DNA of 27,673 bases. Source: an uncultured Eubacterium sp. Its GTDB lineage: Bacteria; Bacillota; Clostridia; Lachnospirales; Lachnospiraceae. The notes under the pieces are model-generated. The model searched no databases. It was not told the DNA's origin and saw only the letters and a program-made list of their open reading frames with translations. The stretch covers positions 1 through 27,673 of the forward strand of contig CAKRKO010000030.1 of assembly GCA_934358495.1 (NCBI GenBank), written 5' to 3'. The stretch's first letter is position 1, and every line of letters starts with the position of its first letter. Made by a program: the position numbers and the translations under genes. Of this stretch, positions 14,488 to 22,904 are shown piece after piece.

Positions 14488-14848
14488 AATAATTTTTACC
14501 TTTTCCTTTTTATGTTTTTTTGAATTCCATTTGATAAAAAATTCAAAGATTAATCTGTCTGACATTATTTTTTATAATCAGACTATAACAGAATTATACC
14601 ACGATTTCTGTACTTATCCAGATGCAATACAACAAAAGTGATTAAAACGTTGCATAATAAAACAGCGAAAAATAAGCTGATGTTTGAAGTAAAGGGGAAA
14701 ATTCTGCTACAGTCTAAGTAACGGAAAATAGTTCGTATTCGCAGAAAAAGTTTCGCAAAGAAACGGGAATTTTTGAAAGTGAACACGGACTGAGATCATT
14801 GTTTGATATTCGTATCAGGTATTTTGAGAAAGGATAAGGTACAAAATT
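14488..14848. other. Divergent regulatory region, TetR / flavoenzyme
   Basis: A 361-base region with no convincing gene. On the minus strand an extended -10 TGGTATAAT (core at 14593-14598) can drive the TetR gene. An inverted repeat with arms GTCTGA-ca-TTAT (14557-14568) and ATAATCAGAC (14574-14583) lies just downstream of that start point. Near the flavoenzyme, TGATA-TTCG-TATCA (14804-14817) is a perfect inverted repeat 32 bases before the start codon. Confidence 0.5.
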
Positions 14849-16885
14849 ATGGCAGAAAAAAATCAGTATTTTCCACATTTGTTTGAGCCGTTAAAAGTTG
14901 GTTCAAAAACAATCAAAAACCGTATTGAAGCAGCACCTGCATTGTTTGCATTTGAGCATTACATTGAGCTGGATCCGGATCCGTTTGGCTACACCACACC
15001 GGTTCCTGAGCGCGCATTCCGTATGCTGGAGGCAAAGGCAAAAGGCGGTGCCGGCATTGTCTGTTTCGGTGAGTTAAGTCCGAACCATGAGTATGACAAA
15101 CGTTTCCCATTTGAGCCGTACATTGATTTTACATCCAGATCCGATAAAACATTTGAGATTACAAAGGCAACTGCCGATATGATCAAAAGCTATGGTGCGC
15201 TGGCCATCGGTGAGCTGATTTCCTGTGGTGAGATCAAGACAAATATCGGAGATGGCATTAATCCGAAAGGACCGTCTGAGAAAGATCTTCCGGATGGCAC
15301 ACATGTAGATGCATTTACAAAAGAAGAGATTTTAAGCTGTTATCAGGATTATGTTACTGCATGTAAATGGTTTGAGGCAGCAGGCTGGGAAGGCGTTATG
15401 ATCCACTGCGGACATGGCTGGCTTCCGGCACAGTTCCTGTCTCCGCAATACAACAAACGTACCGATGAGTATGGCGGATCTTTTGAAAACAGAGCAAGAT
15501 TTACTGTTGATCTGTTAAAAACCATCCGTGAGGCTATGGGACCTGATTTTGTGATTGAGATCCGTGTCAGCAGTTCCGAGCATCTGCCAGGCGGCTTAGA
15601 GTTGGAAGATGCTGTAGAATATTGTAAGCTGTGCGAGCCGTACATCGATATGATTCATGTGTCCTGTGGTCATTACCTGAGTTCTTCCAGAAGTTGGGAG
15701 TTCACAACAGCTTATGCACCGCATGGTCCGAATATCGAACCGGCAGCTGTTATCAAACAGAACGTATCCATTCCGGTTGCGGCAGTCGGCGGCATCAATT
15801 CTCCGGAGCAGGCGGAAGAGGCAATCGCAGCAGGAAAAATCGATATGGTATCCATGGGACGTCAGTTCTTTGCAGATCCAGCCTTCCCGAATAAGGCAAA
15901 AGATGGTCATGCAGATGAAATCCGTCGCTGTCTGCGCTGCGGAAGATGTTATCCGGGTCCGTCCGGTGAGCATGAGACAGAAATTTGGACTGTAAAATTC
16001 CCACCACTGGACTCCTGTACCATCAATCCATATGACGTATGGCCGGCCTCTCATCATAAAGTTCTTCCAGACCGCATGCCTAAGCCGGAAGCAAGCCGTA
16101 AAGTATTAGTCGTAGGCGGCGGCTGTGGTGGTCTGCAGACGGCAATCACAGCGGCAGAGAGAGGACATCAGGTAATTCTGTGCGAGAAATCTGGAGTATT
16201 AGGCGGTCTGATCAACTTTACAGATCATACTGATCATAAAGTAGATATCAGAAACTTCAAAGATCTGCTGATCCGTGACGTAGAGAAACGTCCGATCGAA
16301 GTAAGATTAAACTGTGAAGTAACACCGGAACTTATCAAAGAAATTGCTCCGGAAGCAGTTGTACTGGCAGTCGGATCCGATGATCTGATCCTTCCGATCG
16401 AAGGAATCGAAAATGCAGTAACAGCAATGGATGTATACTACAATGACTTTGCAGGTCTTGGAAAGAGCACCATCGTACTCGGTGGCGGTCTGGTAGGCTG
16501 TGAGGCAGCTGCAGATTACATTGATCATGGTGTAGAGACAACTATCGTAGAGATGAAAGGCGCTCTGATGCCGGAGACAACCGGTCTGTACAGAACAGCC
16601 GTACATGATTTCATCGACAAAAATGGTGGCAAATACGAAGTAAATGCAAAAGTTACCAAAGTTGGCAAAGATTTTGTAGTAGCTGAGCAGGATGGCAAAG
16701 AGATTACGATCAAAGCGGATTCTGTTGTAAATGCAATGGGACGTCGTGCGCATGCGACAGAGACACTTGAGACGGCCATCAAAGAAGCAGGCATTCCGGT
16801 ATGGAAGATCGGTGACTGTGTGCGTGCCCGCCAGATAGGTGATGCGGTAAGAGAAGGCTGGACCGCAGCAATGGAAATTATCTAA
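14849..16885 (+). CDS. FMN/[4Fe-4S]/FAD oxidoreductase of the 2-enoate reductase / BaiCD-BaiH type
   Basis: A 678-residue enzyme of the Old Yellow Enzyme superfamily with the enoate reductase layout. Residues 1-355 form an FMN TIM barrel, with HCGHGWLPAQFLSPQYNKRTDEYGGSxENRxRF-type active-site and binding motifs. The [4Fe-4S] ligands are C361, C364, C367 and C390. A GGGCGG Rossmann motif (about 421) binds FAD and a second GGGLVGCEAA motif (about 548) binds NAD(P)H. The cluster spacing is CX2CX2CX22C, with about 10 more residues before the last cysteine than in trimethylamine dehydrogenase (X12). Family members reduce activated C=C bonds of cinnamates, enoates or bile-acid intermediates, or act on amines. 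The substrate here is unknown. AGAAAGGATAAGG precedes the ATG. Confidence 0.88.
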   Translation: MAEKNQYFPHLFEPLKVGSKTIKNRIEAAPALFAFEHYIELDPDPFGYTTPVPERAFRMLEAKAKGGAGIVCFGELSPNHEYDKRFPFEPYIDFTSRSDKTFEITKATADMIKSYGALAIGELISCGEIKTNIGDGINPKGPSEKDLPDGTHVDAFTKEEILSCYQDYVTACKWFEAAGWEGVMIHCGHGWLPAQFLSPQYNKRTDEYGGSFENRARFTVDLLKTIREAMGPDFVIEIRVSSSEHLPGGLELEDAVEYCKLCEPYIDMIHVSCGHYLSSSRSWEFTTAYAPHGPNIEPAAVIKQNVSIPVAAVGGINSPEQAEEAIAAGKIDMVSMGRQFFADPAFPNKAKDGHADEIRRCLRCGRCYPGPSGEHETEIWTVKFPPLDSCTINPYDVWPASHHKVLPDRMPKPEASRKVLVVGGGCGGLQTAITAAERGHQVILCEKSGVLGGLINFTDHTDHKVDIRNFKDLLIRDVEKRPIEVRLNCEVTPELIKEIAPEAVVLAVGSDDLILPIEGIENAVTAMDVYYNDFAGLGKSTIVLGGGLVGCEAAADYIDHGVETTIVEMKGALMPETTGLYRTAVHDFIDKNGGKYEVNAKVTKVGKDFVVAEQDGKEITIKADSVVNAMGRRAHATETLETAIKEAGIPVWKIGDCVRARQIGDAVREGWTAAMEII

Positions 16886-16921
16886 AAACTTATTTTGTGG
16901 TTAAAAAATTAAGATATTGAA

Positions 16922-16986
16922 AGGGGCTGGGTTCATTTTGTCTCTGCGGCTGAATTGCTTGCTGAGAAAAAATGAACTCAGCCCCT
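16922..16986 (+). terminator. Long hairpin, probable terminator of the flavoenzyme gene
   Basis: An 18-base stem with one G-U pair: arms 16922-16939 (starts AGGGGCTGGG) and 16969-16986 (ends CAGCCCCT). A smaller TCTC / GAGA stem lies inside. The downstream tract is only ATTTAT, so termination may be weaker than the stem suggests; processing or mRNA stabilisation is possible. Confidence 0.6.
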
Positions 16987-16997
16987 ATTTATATATG

Positions 16998-17165
16998 TGT
17001 TACAGTTCACTCATCATATGTATTCAAATATTGATCATGCTTGCATGAAGAAATATTTGGATACATAATGATGAAGGGAGCGCCTTTTTATGAGCAAAAG
17101 TAGTAGCGTAGCTACGGAGAAGTCCTGAAAGGACATTTTGCGAATGGCGCGTGTGAACAGTAACA
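16998..17165 (-). repeat. Structured repeat family 1, full copy in inverted orientation
   Basis: The reverse complement aligns along its whole length with 7446-7614. The ends are TGTTACAGTTCAC and GTGAACAGTAACA (12 of 13 match). Conserved stems are GCGCC / GGCGC, GCAAAA / TTTTGC and GTAGC / GCTAC. Two stems carry paired changes: GTCC / GGAC versus GCCC / GGGC, and CAAATATT / AATATTTG versus CAGATAAT / ATTATCTG. ATATATG flanks both ends (16991-16997 and 17165-17171) and may be a target duplication, although that word is itself almost palindromic. Confidence 0.85.
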
Positions 17166-17202
17166 TATATGTCATATAGAATCACAGACTGTGAAAAATT
17201 TA

Positions 17203-17231
17203 TTGACAGAAAAACAAATTGTATATAAAAT
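17203..17231 (+). promoter_or_regulatory. ispE-gntR promoter
   Basis: TTGACA (17203-17208), a 17-base spacer and TAAAAT (17226-17231). A TGTATACA octamer (17244-17251) lies close to the predicted start point and could be a regulator site. Confidence 0.6.
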
Positions 17232-17303
17232 AATACATAAGAATGTATACAAAATACGATATGAAAATATTCATGAAAAGCGAGAGAAACGAGGGATAAA
17301 TCA

Positions 17304-18176
17304 ATGGACGAAATAAGTTTGAAGGCACTTGCCAAAATTAATCTTGGACTGGATGTGCTTGGAAAACGTGAGGACGGATATCATGATGTGCGCATGATCA
17401 TGCAGACGATTCATCTGTATGACCGTGTGGAGATCAAAAAGACACGTTCCCCGCACATTCATGTTGAGACAAATCTGTATTATCTGCCGGTCAATGAGGA
17501 TAATCTGGTATACCGCGCAGCAAAACTGATGAAGGATGAATTCCAGATCAAAGAAGGTGTCCGTATTGTACTTCAGAAATTTATTCCGGTTGCAGCCGGT
17601 CTGGCTGGAGGAAGTTCTGATGCGGCAGCTGTTCTGGTTGGAATGAACCGTATTTTTAATCTGGGACTGAAGCAGAATAAACTGATGGAGCTTGGATTAA
17701 AAATCGGAGCAGACGTACCGTTTTGCATCATGCGTGGAACTGCGCTGGCAGAGGGAATCGGTGAGAAACTGACAGCACTGCCACCGATGCCGAAATGCCC
17801 GGTACTGATCGCAAAACCGGCAATTTCCGTGTCTACAAAAACTGTTTACGAGGGATTGAAGCTGTATGATGGCATGGAGCATCCGGATATTGACGGTGTA
17901 ATGGAAAGCATTCAGCAGAAGGATTTAAAGGGCGTGGCTTCCCATATGGGAAATATTCTCGAGACTGTGACGATTCCGATGTATCCGGTGATCAGTGATA
18001 TCAAAAAAATGATGATGGAAAACGGAGCGTTAAATGCCATGATGAGCGGCAGCGGACCAACCGTATTTGGTTTATTCCCGAATGAAAAGGAAATCCGTCG
18101 GGCTTATGATGCATTAAAGCAATCCGGACTTGCCAAAAATGTATACACATCCGATATTCATAACAACAGAAGATAA
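17304..18176 (+). CDS. ispE: 4-diphosphocytidyl-2-C-methyl-D-erythritol kinase
   Basis: A GHMP-family kinase that phosphorylates CDP-methylerythritol in the non-mevalonate isoprenoid pathway. It has 290 residues, the normal length. The N-terminus ALAKINLGLDVLGKREDGYH carries the catalytic lysine (K11), the ATP loop is PVAAGLAGGSSDAAA (about 95-109) and the catalytic aspartate is D137 in GADVPF. The C-terminal MSGSGPTVFGLF motif is also present. GAGGGA lies about 8 bases before the ATG. The GntR gene follows after 27 bases and is probably co-transcribed. Confidence 0.96.
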   Translation: MDEISLKALAKINLGLDVLGKREDGYHDVRMIMQTIHLYDRVEIKKTRSPHIHVETNLYYLPVNEDNLVYRAAKLMKDEFQIKEGVRIVLQKFIPVAAGLAGGSSDAAAVLVGMNRIFNLGLKQNKLMELGLKIGADVPFCIMRGTALAEGIGEKLTALPPMPKCPVLIAKPAISVSTKTVYEGLKLYDGMEHPDIDGVMESIQQKDLKGVASHMGNILETVTIPMYPVISDIKKMMMENGALNAMMSGSGPTVFGLFPNEKEIRRAYDALKQSGLAKNVYTSDIHNNRR

Positions 18177-18203
18177 ACACGAAAGAAGAGGGGGAAACAG
18201 ACT

Positions 18204-18878
18204 ATGACAGACAATTTGGAATTACAGATGGATGCCTATCTGCCACTTCGCGATGTCGTGTTCCAGACATTGCGCGGTGCAATTTTGAAAGGTGATCTCA
18301 AGCCGGGCGAGCGTCTGATGGAATTGCAGCTTGCGTCCAAGCTGGGGGTAAGCCGTACACCGATCCGTGAGGCCATCCGTATGCTGGAGCAGGAAGGGCT
18401 GGCAGTGACGATTCCTAGAAAAGGTGCGGAAGTAGCCAAGATGACAGAGAAGGATATGGAAGATGTACTGGAAATCCGGCTTTCCCTGGAGGGGCTGGCG
18501 GTTCGTCTTTCCTGTGAAAAAATCACTCCGGCCGCTTTGCAGGAACTGAAAGTTGCAATGGAAGATTTTGAGGAAAAAACAAAGAACGGTCAGTTTGTAG
18601 AGATGGCAAAGGCTGATGTAAAATTCCATGAGATTCTTTACAAAGCATCTAATAATCCGAAATTACAGCAGCTGCTGAACAATCTGAGAGAGCAGATGTA
18701 TCGTTATCGTGTGGAATATCTGAAGGATGATTCTATCTATCCGAGACTGATCGAGGAACATCAGAAAATGTACGAGGCACTGCAAGCGAAGGATTCCAAA
18801 CTTGCGGTTTCTTATGTAGAGCGGCATCTGCATAATCAGGCGGAAGCGGTGAAAAAAATCATTCGCGAGCAGGAGTAA
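18204..18878 (+). CDS. GntR family transcriptional regulator, FCD subfamily
   Basis: A 224-residue regulator. The winged helix (about 13-80) has GAILKGDLKPGERLMELQLASKLGVSRTPIREAIRMLEQEGL, the classic GntR pattern. The C-terminal FCD helical bundle (about 90-215) has EIRLSLEGLAVRLS, the FHEILYKASNN metal/ligand segment and EHQKMYEALQAKD. GAGGGGG precedes the ATG. It follows ispE in what seems to be one transcript, ending at a strong terminator. The ligand cannot be told. TGTATACA words upstream of ispE and after ridA resemble GntR-type sites, but the link is weak. Confidence 0.92.
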   Translation: MTDNLELQMDAYLPLRDVVFQTLRGAILKGDLKPGERLMELQLASKLGVSRTPIREAIRMLEQEGLAVTIPRKGAEVAKMTEKDMEDVLEIRLSLEGLAVRLSCEKITPAALQELKVAMEDFEEKTKNGQFVEMAKADVKFHEILYKASNNPKLQQLLNNLREQMYRYRVEYLKDDSIYPRLIEEHQKMYEALQAKDSKLAVSYVERHLHNQAEAVKKIIREQE

Positions 18879-18906
18879 GAATAAAAATTAAAAATATGAG
18901 CATAGT

Positions 18907-18934
18907 AAAGGGCAGACGAGAGTCTGCCCTTTTT
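18907..18934 (+). terminator. Terminator of ispE-gntR
   Basis: A perfect stem GGGCAGAC / GTCTGCCC with a GAGA loop, followed by TTTTTGTT. Confidence 0.9.
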
Positions 18935-19041
18935 GTTGGGTAAAAATATATACTAGTACAGATTTTTTGTGCGCTTGTATATGACATCTTTTCCCGATTG
19001 AGAGACAGGCAAATAAAAATAGCAGCAAATGAGGTGATGGC

Positions 19042-20556
19042 ATGCAGGATCAGACCGTTTCAAAAAAGCTGGATGAAAATATATTATGGTGGAAACAGCA
19101 GTTTTCCGATTGCGCAGATATCAAAATGCGTCCGATGTGTCTTGGAAAAAACATGAACGTTCGGGCATTTTTGAGCTACATCGAAATCACCGGTGGCAAA
19201 AACATGATGGAAGATTCCCTGCTTGGAAAAATGCTGAGTCGTCTGAACACCATGGAAGATACGACGTTATATGAAGCACTGCAGGAAAACGGCCTTGGCA
19301 TTTCGGATGCGACACCTTTTGCCAAAATGTCAGAAGCAGCAAGTGGAATGCTGACCGGTGATACCATCCTTTTTGTGGATGGATTTGATCGCGCTTTAAA
19401 AATTCCGGATAGGGGATACCCCGGCATGTCACTGCAGGAGACCGAGTCAGAAAAAGCAATCCGGGGAAGTAACGAAGGATTTGGCGGTTCCATTAAACAA
19501 AATACAGCACTGATCCGAAAACGGTTGCGTTCCGTGGATCTGAAAGTGGCGGAATGCAAATGTGGCAGGTGGACCAGCACAAATGTGGATCTGATGTATC
19601 TGAACGGAATTGTGCGGCCTGAGATCGTATCGGAAATGCAGCAACGGCTGAATGGGTTTGAAATCGATGGCATCGGAGACAGCGGTGTCATTGAGCAATT
19701 AACGGAAACACAGTGGTTGTCCCCATTTCCACAGTTTCAGACAACCCGCAGACCGGATCGGGCGGTAATGGCACTGTTGGAAGGCCGCGTGGTTCTGCTG
19801 GCGGATAACTCTCCGGAGGCACTGATTTTTCCAACGGATTATAATTCTTTTATCAAGACGACAGATGATTATTACACCAGGTGGGAGATCGCGACATTTA
19901 CGAGGGCCTTACGTTATGTGGCGGCTTTTCTATCCATGATTCTGCCGGGATTGTATCTTGCCATGACAAATTTTCATACGCAGTTGCTGCCAACGAAGTT
20001 GTTACTTTCCTTTGCGTCTGCCAGACAGGGCGTCCCGTTTCCGGGGGTGGTGGAAGTGCTTCTGATGGAACTGTCTTTTGAATTGTTACGGGAGGCTGGT
20101 GTGCGTCTGCCCGGAGCCATGGGAAATACCATCGGAATCGTCGGAGGTCTGATTATCGGACAGGCGGCGGTGGATGCGAATATTGTGAGTCCCATGGTAG
20201 TGATCGTGGTGGCATTTACGGCACTTTGTTCTTTTGCTATTCCAAATGAAGACTTTGCCACGGCATTCCGTTTGTTGAAATTTGCTTTTATTGGATTATC
20301 TGCAGCGTTAGGTTTTTATGGATTTTTGCTTGGACTTTTGATATTGCTTATTCATCTGGCGCAGCTGGAAAGCTTTGGCATGCCGTATCTGATGCCTTTT
20401 GTTGGAGCGGATCTGAATGATTATCAGGATGAGAGGGATAGCCTTGTGCGCCCGCCGCTGCAGGCACTGCCCCGCAGACCTTTTTACGCAAATCCAAAGA
20501 ACCGAATCCGGCTCAGAATGAAATCCGGAAAGGGGCATCGTGATGCAGGATCTTAA
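19042..20556 (+). CDS. Spore germination receptor A subunit (GerA/GerKA family)
   Basis: A 504-residue inner-membrane protein of the spore, the A subunit of a nutrient germinant receptor. The N-terminal soluble domain (1-280) includes DTILFVDGFDRALKI, GYPGMSLQETESEKAIRGSNEGF and an RKRLRS motif. About five membrane segments follow (290-450) with LPGLYLAMTNFHTQLLPTKLLLS and RLPGAMGNTIGIVGGLIIGQAAV, both typical of the family. The C-terminal tail is basic. GAGGTG precedes the ATG. The B and C genes follow in A-B-C order, the B gene overlapping by 14 bases. Expression in the forespore (sigma-G) is known for the family; I could not place a clear sigma-G box. Confidence 0.94.
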   Translation: MQDQTVSKKLDENILWWKQQFSDCADIKMRPMCLGKNMNVRAFLSYIEITGGKNMMEDSLLGKMLSRLNTMEDTTLYEALQENGLGISDATPFAKMSEAASGMLTGDTILFVDGFDRALKIPDRGYPGMSLQETESEKAIRGSNEGFGGSIKQNTALIRKRLRSVDLKVAECKCGRWTSTNVDLMYLNGIVRPEIVSEMQQRLNGFEIDGIGDSGVIEQLTETQWLSPFPQFQTTRRPDRAVMALLEGRVVLLADNSPEALIFPTDYNSFIKTTDDYYTRWEIATFTRALRYVAAFLSMILPGLYLAMTNFHTQLLPTKLLLSFASARQGVPFPGVVEVLLMELSFELLREAGVRLPGAMGNTIGIVGGLIIGQAAVDANIVSPMVVIVVAFTALCSFAIPNEDFATAFRLLKFAFIGLSAALGFYGFLLGLLILLIHLAQLESFGMPYLMPFVGADLNDYQDERDSLVRPPLQALPRRPFYANPKNRIRLRMKSGKGHRDAGS

Positions 20557-21655
20557 CTTTATGAACAATCAGAAAATATCTGCCAGACAGGTGAAGCGTA
20601 CACTTACCATGGAACTTTTGGGAATCAGTACGTTATTGCTTCCAACACTGGTTGCTTCCCGCAGCGGTGTGGACGGATTTTTTGCGCTGGCAGCGGGAGG
20701 TGGATGTGCCTGGCTTTTGCTGATTTTCTGGCAGAAATATTTTCGGAAATCTAGTTTATATGAATGCGTGGATGCCTTGGCTGCAGAACTTCGATTCCTG
20801 ATACTGATTTTTTATGGTACGGGATTTCTTGGAATTGCGGGGTACACGTTGTATCTGCTGACAAGTCTGATCGAAAATCAGCTGCTGGGGAAAAACTGGG
20901 AAGTTGTCATTGTATTAACATTGACCGGAGCAGCTTTTTTCGGATTGCTGCGTGGATTGGAATGCCGGGTGAGAGTGTATGAAGTGCTGTATTTTTTCTT
21001 ATTGATTCCGTTGCTTGTGATCCTTGGACTGGCATGTGCGGGAATTGATCCGGATGCGTGGACACCGGTGGCGACGTCTTCTGTTTCAAACTTTTTGCAG
21101 AGCAGTTATCTGAGCTTTTTGGTTTTTTCCGGGATTTCCCTGTATACACTTTTTCAGCCGAGTTGTAAAAATCCAAAGGCAGCATATCGGGGGACAAAAC
21201 ATGCATTGCTTGTGTTGCTTGGACTCAATTTGATCATCTATCTGATCTTGCTTGGGGTATTTCAAAGTGAACTGCTGGCGCATTTGGACTGGCCGGTGAT
21301 CGATCTGATGGCGGTGGTGAAACTGCCGGGAAATTTCCTGGAGAGGCAGGATGCGTTGATGGTTGGAATCTGGTTTTTTTGTTTGTTTGCGTTTCTGGAT
21401 TCCATGCTGTTTTATGCGGTGGAGTTTTGGTCGAAATTATTTCCGGGACAAAATAAAACAGGAAAAACACAGAGAAATAAATTGTTATTGACGGGTGTTT
21501 TAACAATGGCAATCCTGATGTTGGCTTTATTATTACTGCATTATGAAGCATTAGCAGAGCGAATGTTTTTTTGTTATTTATATGGCATACTTCCTGTGAT
21601 GCTGCTTTTACCATTTTTTTTAAAAATCGGAAGAAGAAATGGACAGTTAATGTAG
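20543..21655 (+). CDS. Spore germination receptor B subunit (GerAB/GerKB family)
   Basis: A 370-residue integral membrane protein with about ten hydrophobic segments, related to APC amino-acid permeases; in germinant receptors this subunit is held to bind the germinant. ISARQVKRTLTMELLGISTLLLPTL is the usual first segment. The ATG at 20543 lies 7 bases after AGGGG; the GTG directly before it is less likely. It overlaps the A gene, which suggests translational coupling. The germinant cannot be predicted from sequence. Confidence 0.9.
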   Translation: MQDLNFMNNQKISARQVKRTLTMELLGISTLLLPTLVASRSGVDGFFALAAGGGCAWLLLIFWQKYFRKSSLYECVDALAAELRFLILIFYGTGFLGIAGYTLYLLTSLIENQLLGKNWEVVIVLTLTGAAFFGLLRGLECRVRVYEVLYFFLLIPLLVILGLACAGIDPDAWTPVATSSVSNFLQSSYLSFLVFSGISLYTLFQPSCKNPKAAYRGTKHALLVLLGLNLIIYLILLGVFQSELLAHLDWPVIDLMAVVKLPGNFLERQDALMVGIWFFCLFAFLDSMLFYAVEFWSKLFPGQNKTGKTQRNKLLLTGVLTMAILMLALLLLHYEALAERMFFCYLYGILPVMLLLPFFLKIGRRNGQLM

Positions 21656-21694
21656 AAATCAATTCAGATTATGATAGAAAGGCAGGTTACTGAA

Positions 21695-22780
21695 ATGAAG
21701 CAGAAGGTAGATCAGAAAATAGATTCTGAATATCAGAAAATGCGAATTATCCTTTGTGCATTATGTTGGACAATCTTTGTGTTTTGTCTTGCCTGCCTTG
21801 GCGGCTGTGGTGTCAATGAACTGGAAAATCAGGCTTTTCCGCTGGCACTTGGAGTGGAGGCGCAGCATGATGGCGCAATGAAGTTATATCTGGCCTATCC
21901 GAATCTACAGGATGAAAAGGCTTCGGAAAATGCGCTCTCTTCCGATGTGTTCTGGGAGGGAGAGGTATCGGATCTGTTTACTGGAATGCGCAAGATGTCG
22001 GAGAACAGCAACAAAAATCCAGATCTGAATCATTTGAAAGTGCTGATTTTAAATCCGCGGGTATTTGCGTCGGAAGATGCAGCCGAGGCAGTGTTATCTT
22101 TTTTTGAAAAGGAGACGGATGCGGCCTGGAATACGTATGTGCTGTTGGCTGAGGGGCCGATGGATCAGCTTTTTTCAGAGGATATGCAGCTGCCGGAGTG
22201 CATGGGGATCTATCTGGAAGATTTGCTGGAGGAGTGGAAACATGTGAAAGACAATGCTTTTGTAACGGTTGGCACGCTGATGCAGCAATTTTACGGAGTG
22301 GAAGAAATGATGTGTATTCCAAAACTGGAATTGCAGGATGAAAAATTAAACATTGGCGGTTTTGCTGTATTGCACAGAATGAAAATTGCAGGAAATCTGT
22401 CATTGCAGGAAGGATATGATGCTCTGTTACTGCAAAATAAGATGCGGGAATATCAGTTCCAGATGAAGGATGGCACCGGAGTGACCGTGGAACAACTGCG
22501 GATAGAGAAAAAAGATGCAGAGCAAAGAGACAGATTGCAAAATGACGAAGAGAAAGAAGTACAGAGGGATGATACAAAAAATGAAACTCAGAATACAGTA
22601 AAAAAAATTACAGTGCAGGGTTCTTTTGGTATTACGAATCGTATGGAAGGAAGCCGGAAAACCCAGAAGTTGGAAGCGCAGGCAAAACGGGAATTGGAAA
22701 CAAAGCTGCAATCTTTTGCTGAAAAGTGGCAGCAGATGATAGGTGAAGAAACGGAAAGTGTACAGGTTGTAGTGGAATAA
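21695..22780 (+). CDS. Spore germination receptor C subunit, Ger(x)C lipoprotein
   Basis: A 361-residue lipoprotein of the GerAC/GerKC family. After a hydrophobic segment the lipobox LGGC places the lipidated cysteine at C38 (from the ATG at 21695, 8 bases after GGCAGG). GVNELENQAFPLALGVE is the usual start of the mature protein. The later part is a Lys/Glu/Gln-rich stretch (about 265-300) and an amphipathic C-terminal helix. An in-frame ATG at 21671 lacks a ribosome site. Third gene of the receptor operon. Confidence 0.9.
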   Translation: MKQKVDQKIDSEYQKMRIILCALCWTIFVFCLACLGGCGVNELENQAFPLALGVEAQHDGAMKLYLAYPNLQDEKASENALSSDVFWEGEVSDLFTGMRKMSENSNKNPDLNHLKVLILNPRVFASEDAAEAVLSFFEKETDAAWNTYVLLAEGPMDQLFSEDMQLPECMGIYLEDLLEEWKHVKDNAFVTVGTLMQQFYGVEEMMCIPKLELQDEKLNIGGFAVLHRMKIAGNLSLQEGYDALLLQNKMREYQFQMKDGTGVTVEQLRIEKKDAEQRDRLQNDEEKEVQRDDTKNETQNTVKKITVQGSFGITNRMEGSRKTQKLEAQAKRELETKLQSFAEKWQQMIGEETESVQVVVE

Positions 22781-22817
22781 ACCGGAAAAATATGGAAATA
22801 CTCATTTCTGAGAACAG

Positions 22818-22881
22818 ATATATCAGATGAGAGATGACTCCCACCTATAGGTGGTGAGCAGCAAGAATGCCGAGGGCATTC
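22818..22881. repeat. Palindromic element, family 2, before spoIIR
   Basis: After ATATATCAGATGAGA comes the perfect 14-base palindrome CCACCTATAGGTGG (22841-22854). TGAGCAGC follows, then the perfect 9-base-pair hairpin AAGAATGCC-GAG-GGCATTCTT (22863-22883). The first stem differs from the copy at 7258-7273 (CCACTT / AAGTGG) by a paired change. It lies 20 bases before the spoIIR start and could influence its translation. Confidence 0.6.
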
Positions 22882-22904
22882 TTGAATGAAAGGAAATGAG
22901 AGTA

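Larger units (their letters stand above)
16886..17303. other. Intergenic region before ispE
   Basis: A 418-base gap without a gene. It contains a long hairpin (16922-16986), the inverted full copy of repeat family 1 (16998-17165) and a promoter (17203-17231). Confidence 0.7.

Noticed and set aside
14583..14786. Minus-strand open frame of 67 codons upstream of the flavoenzyme
   Set aside because: No ribosome site, no recognisable domain, and it covers the regulatory region with the predicted TetR promoter.
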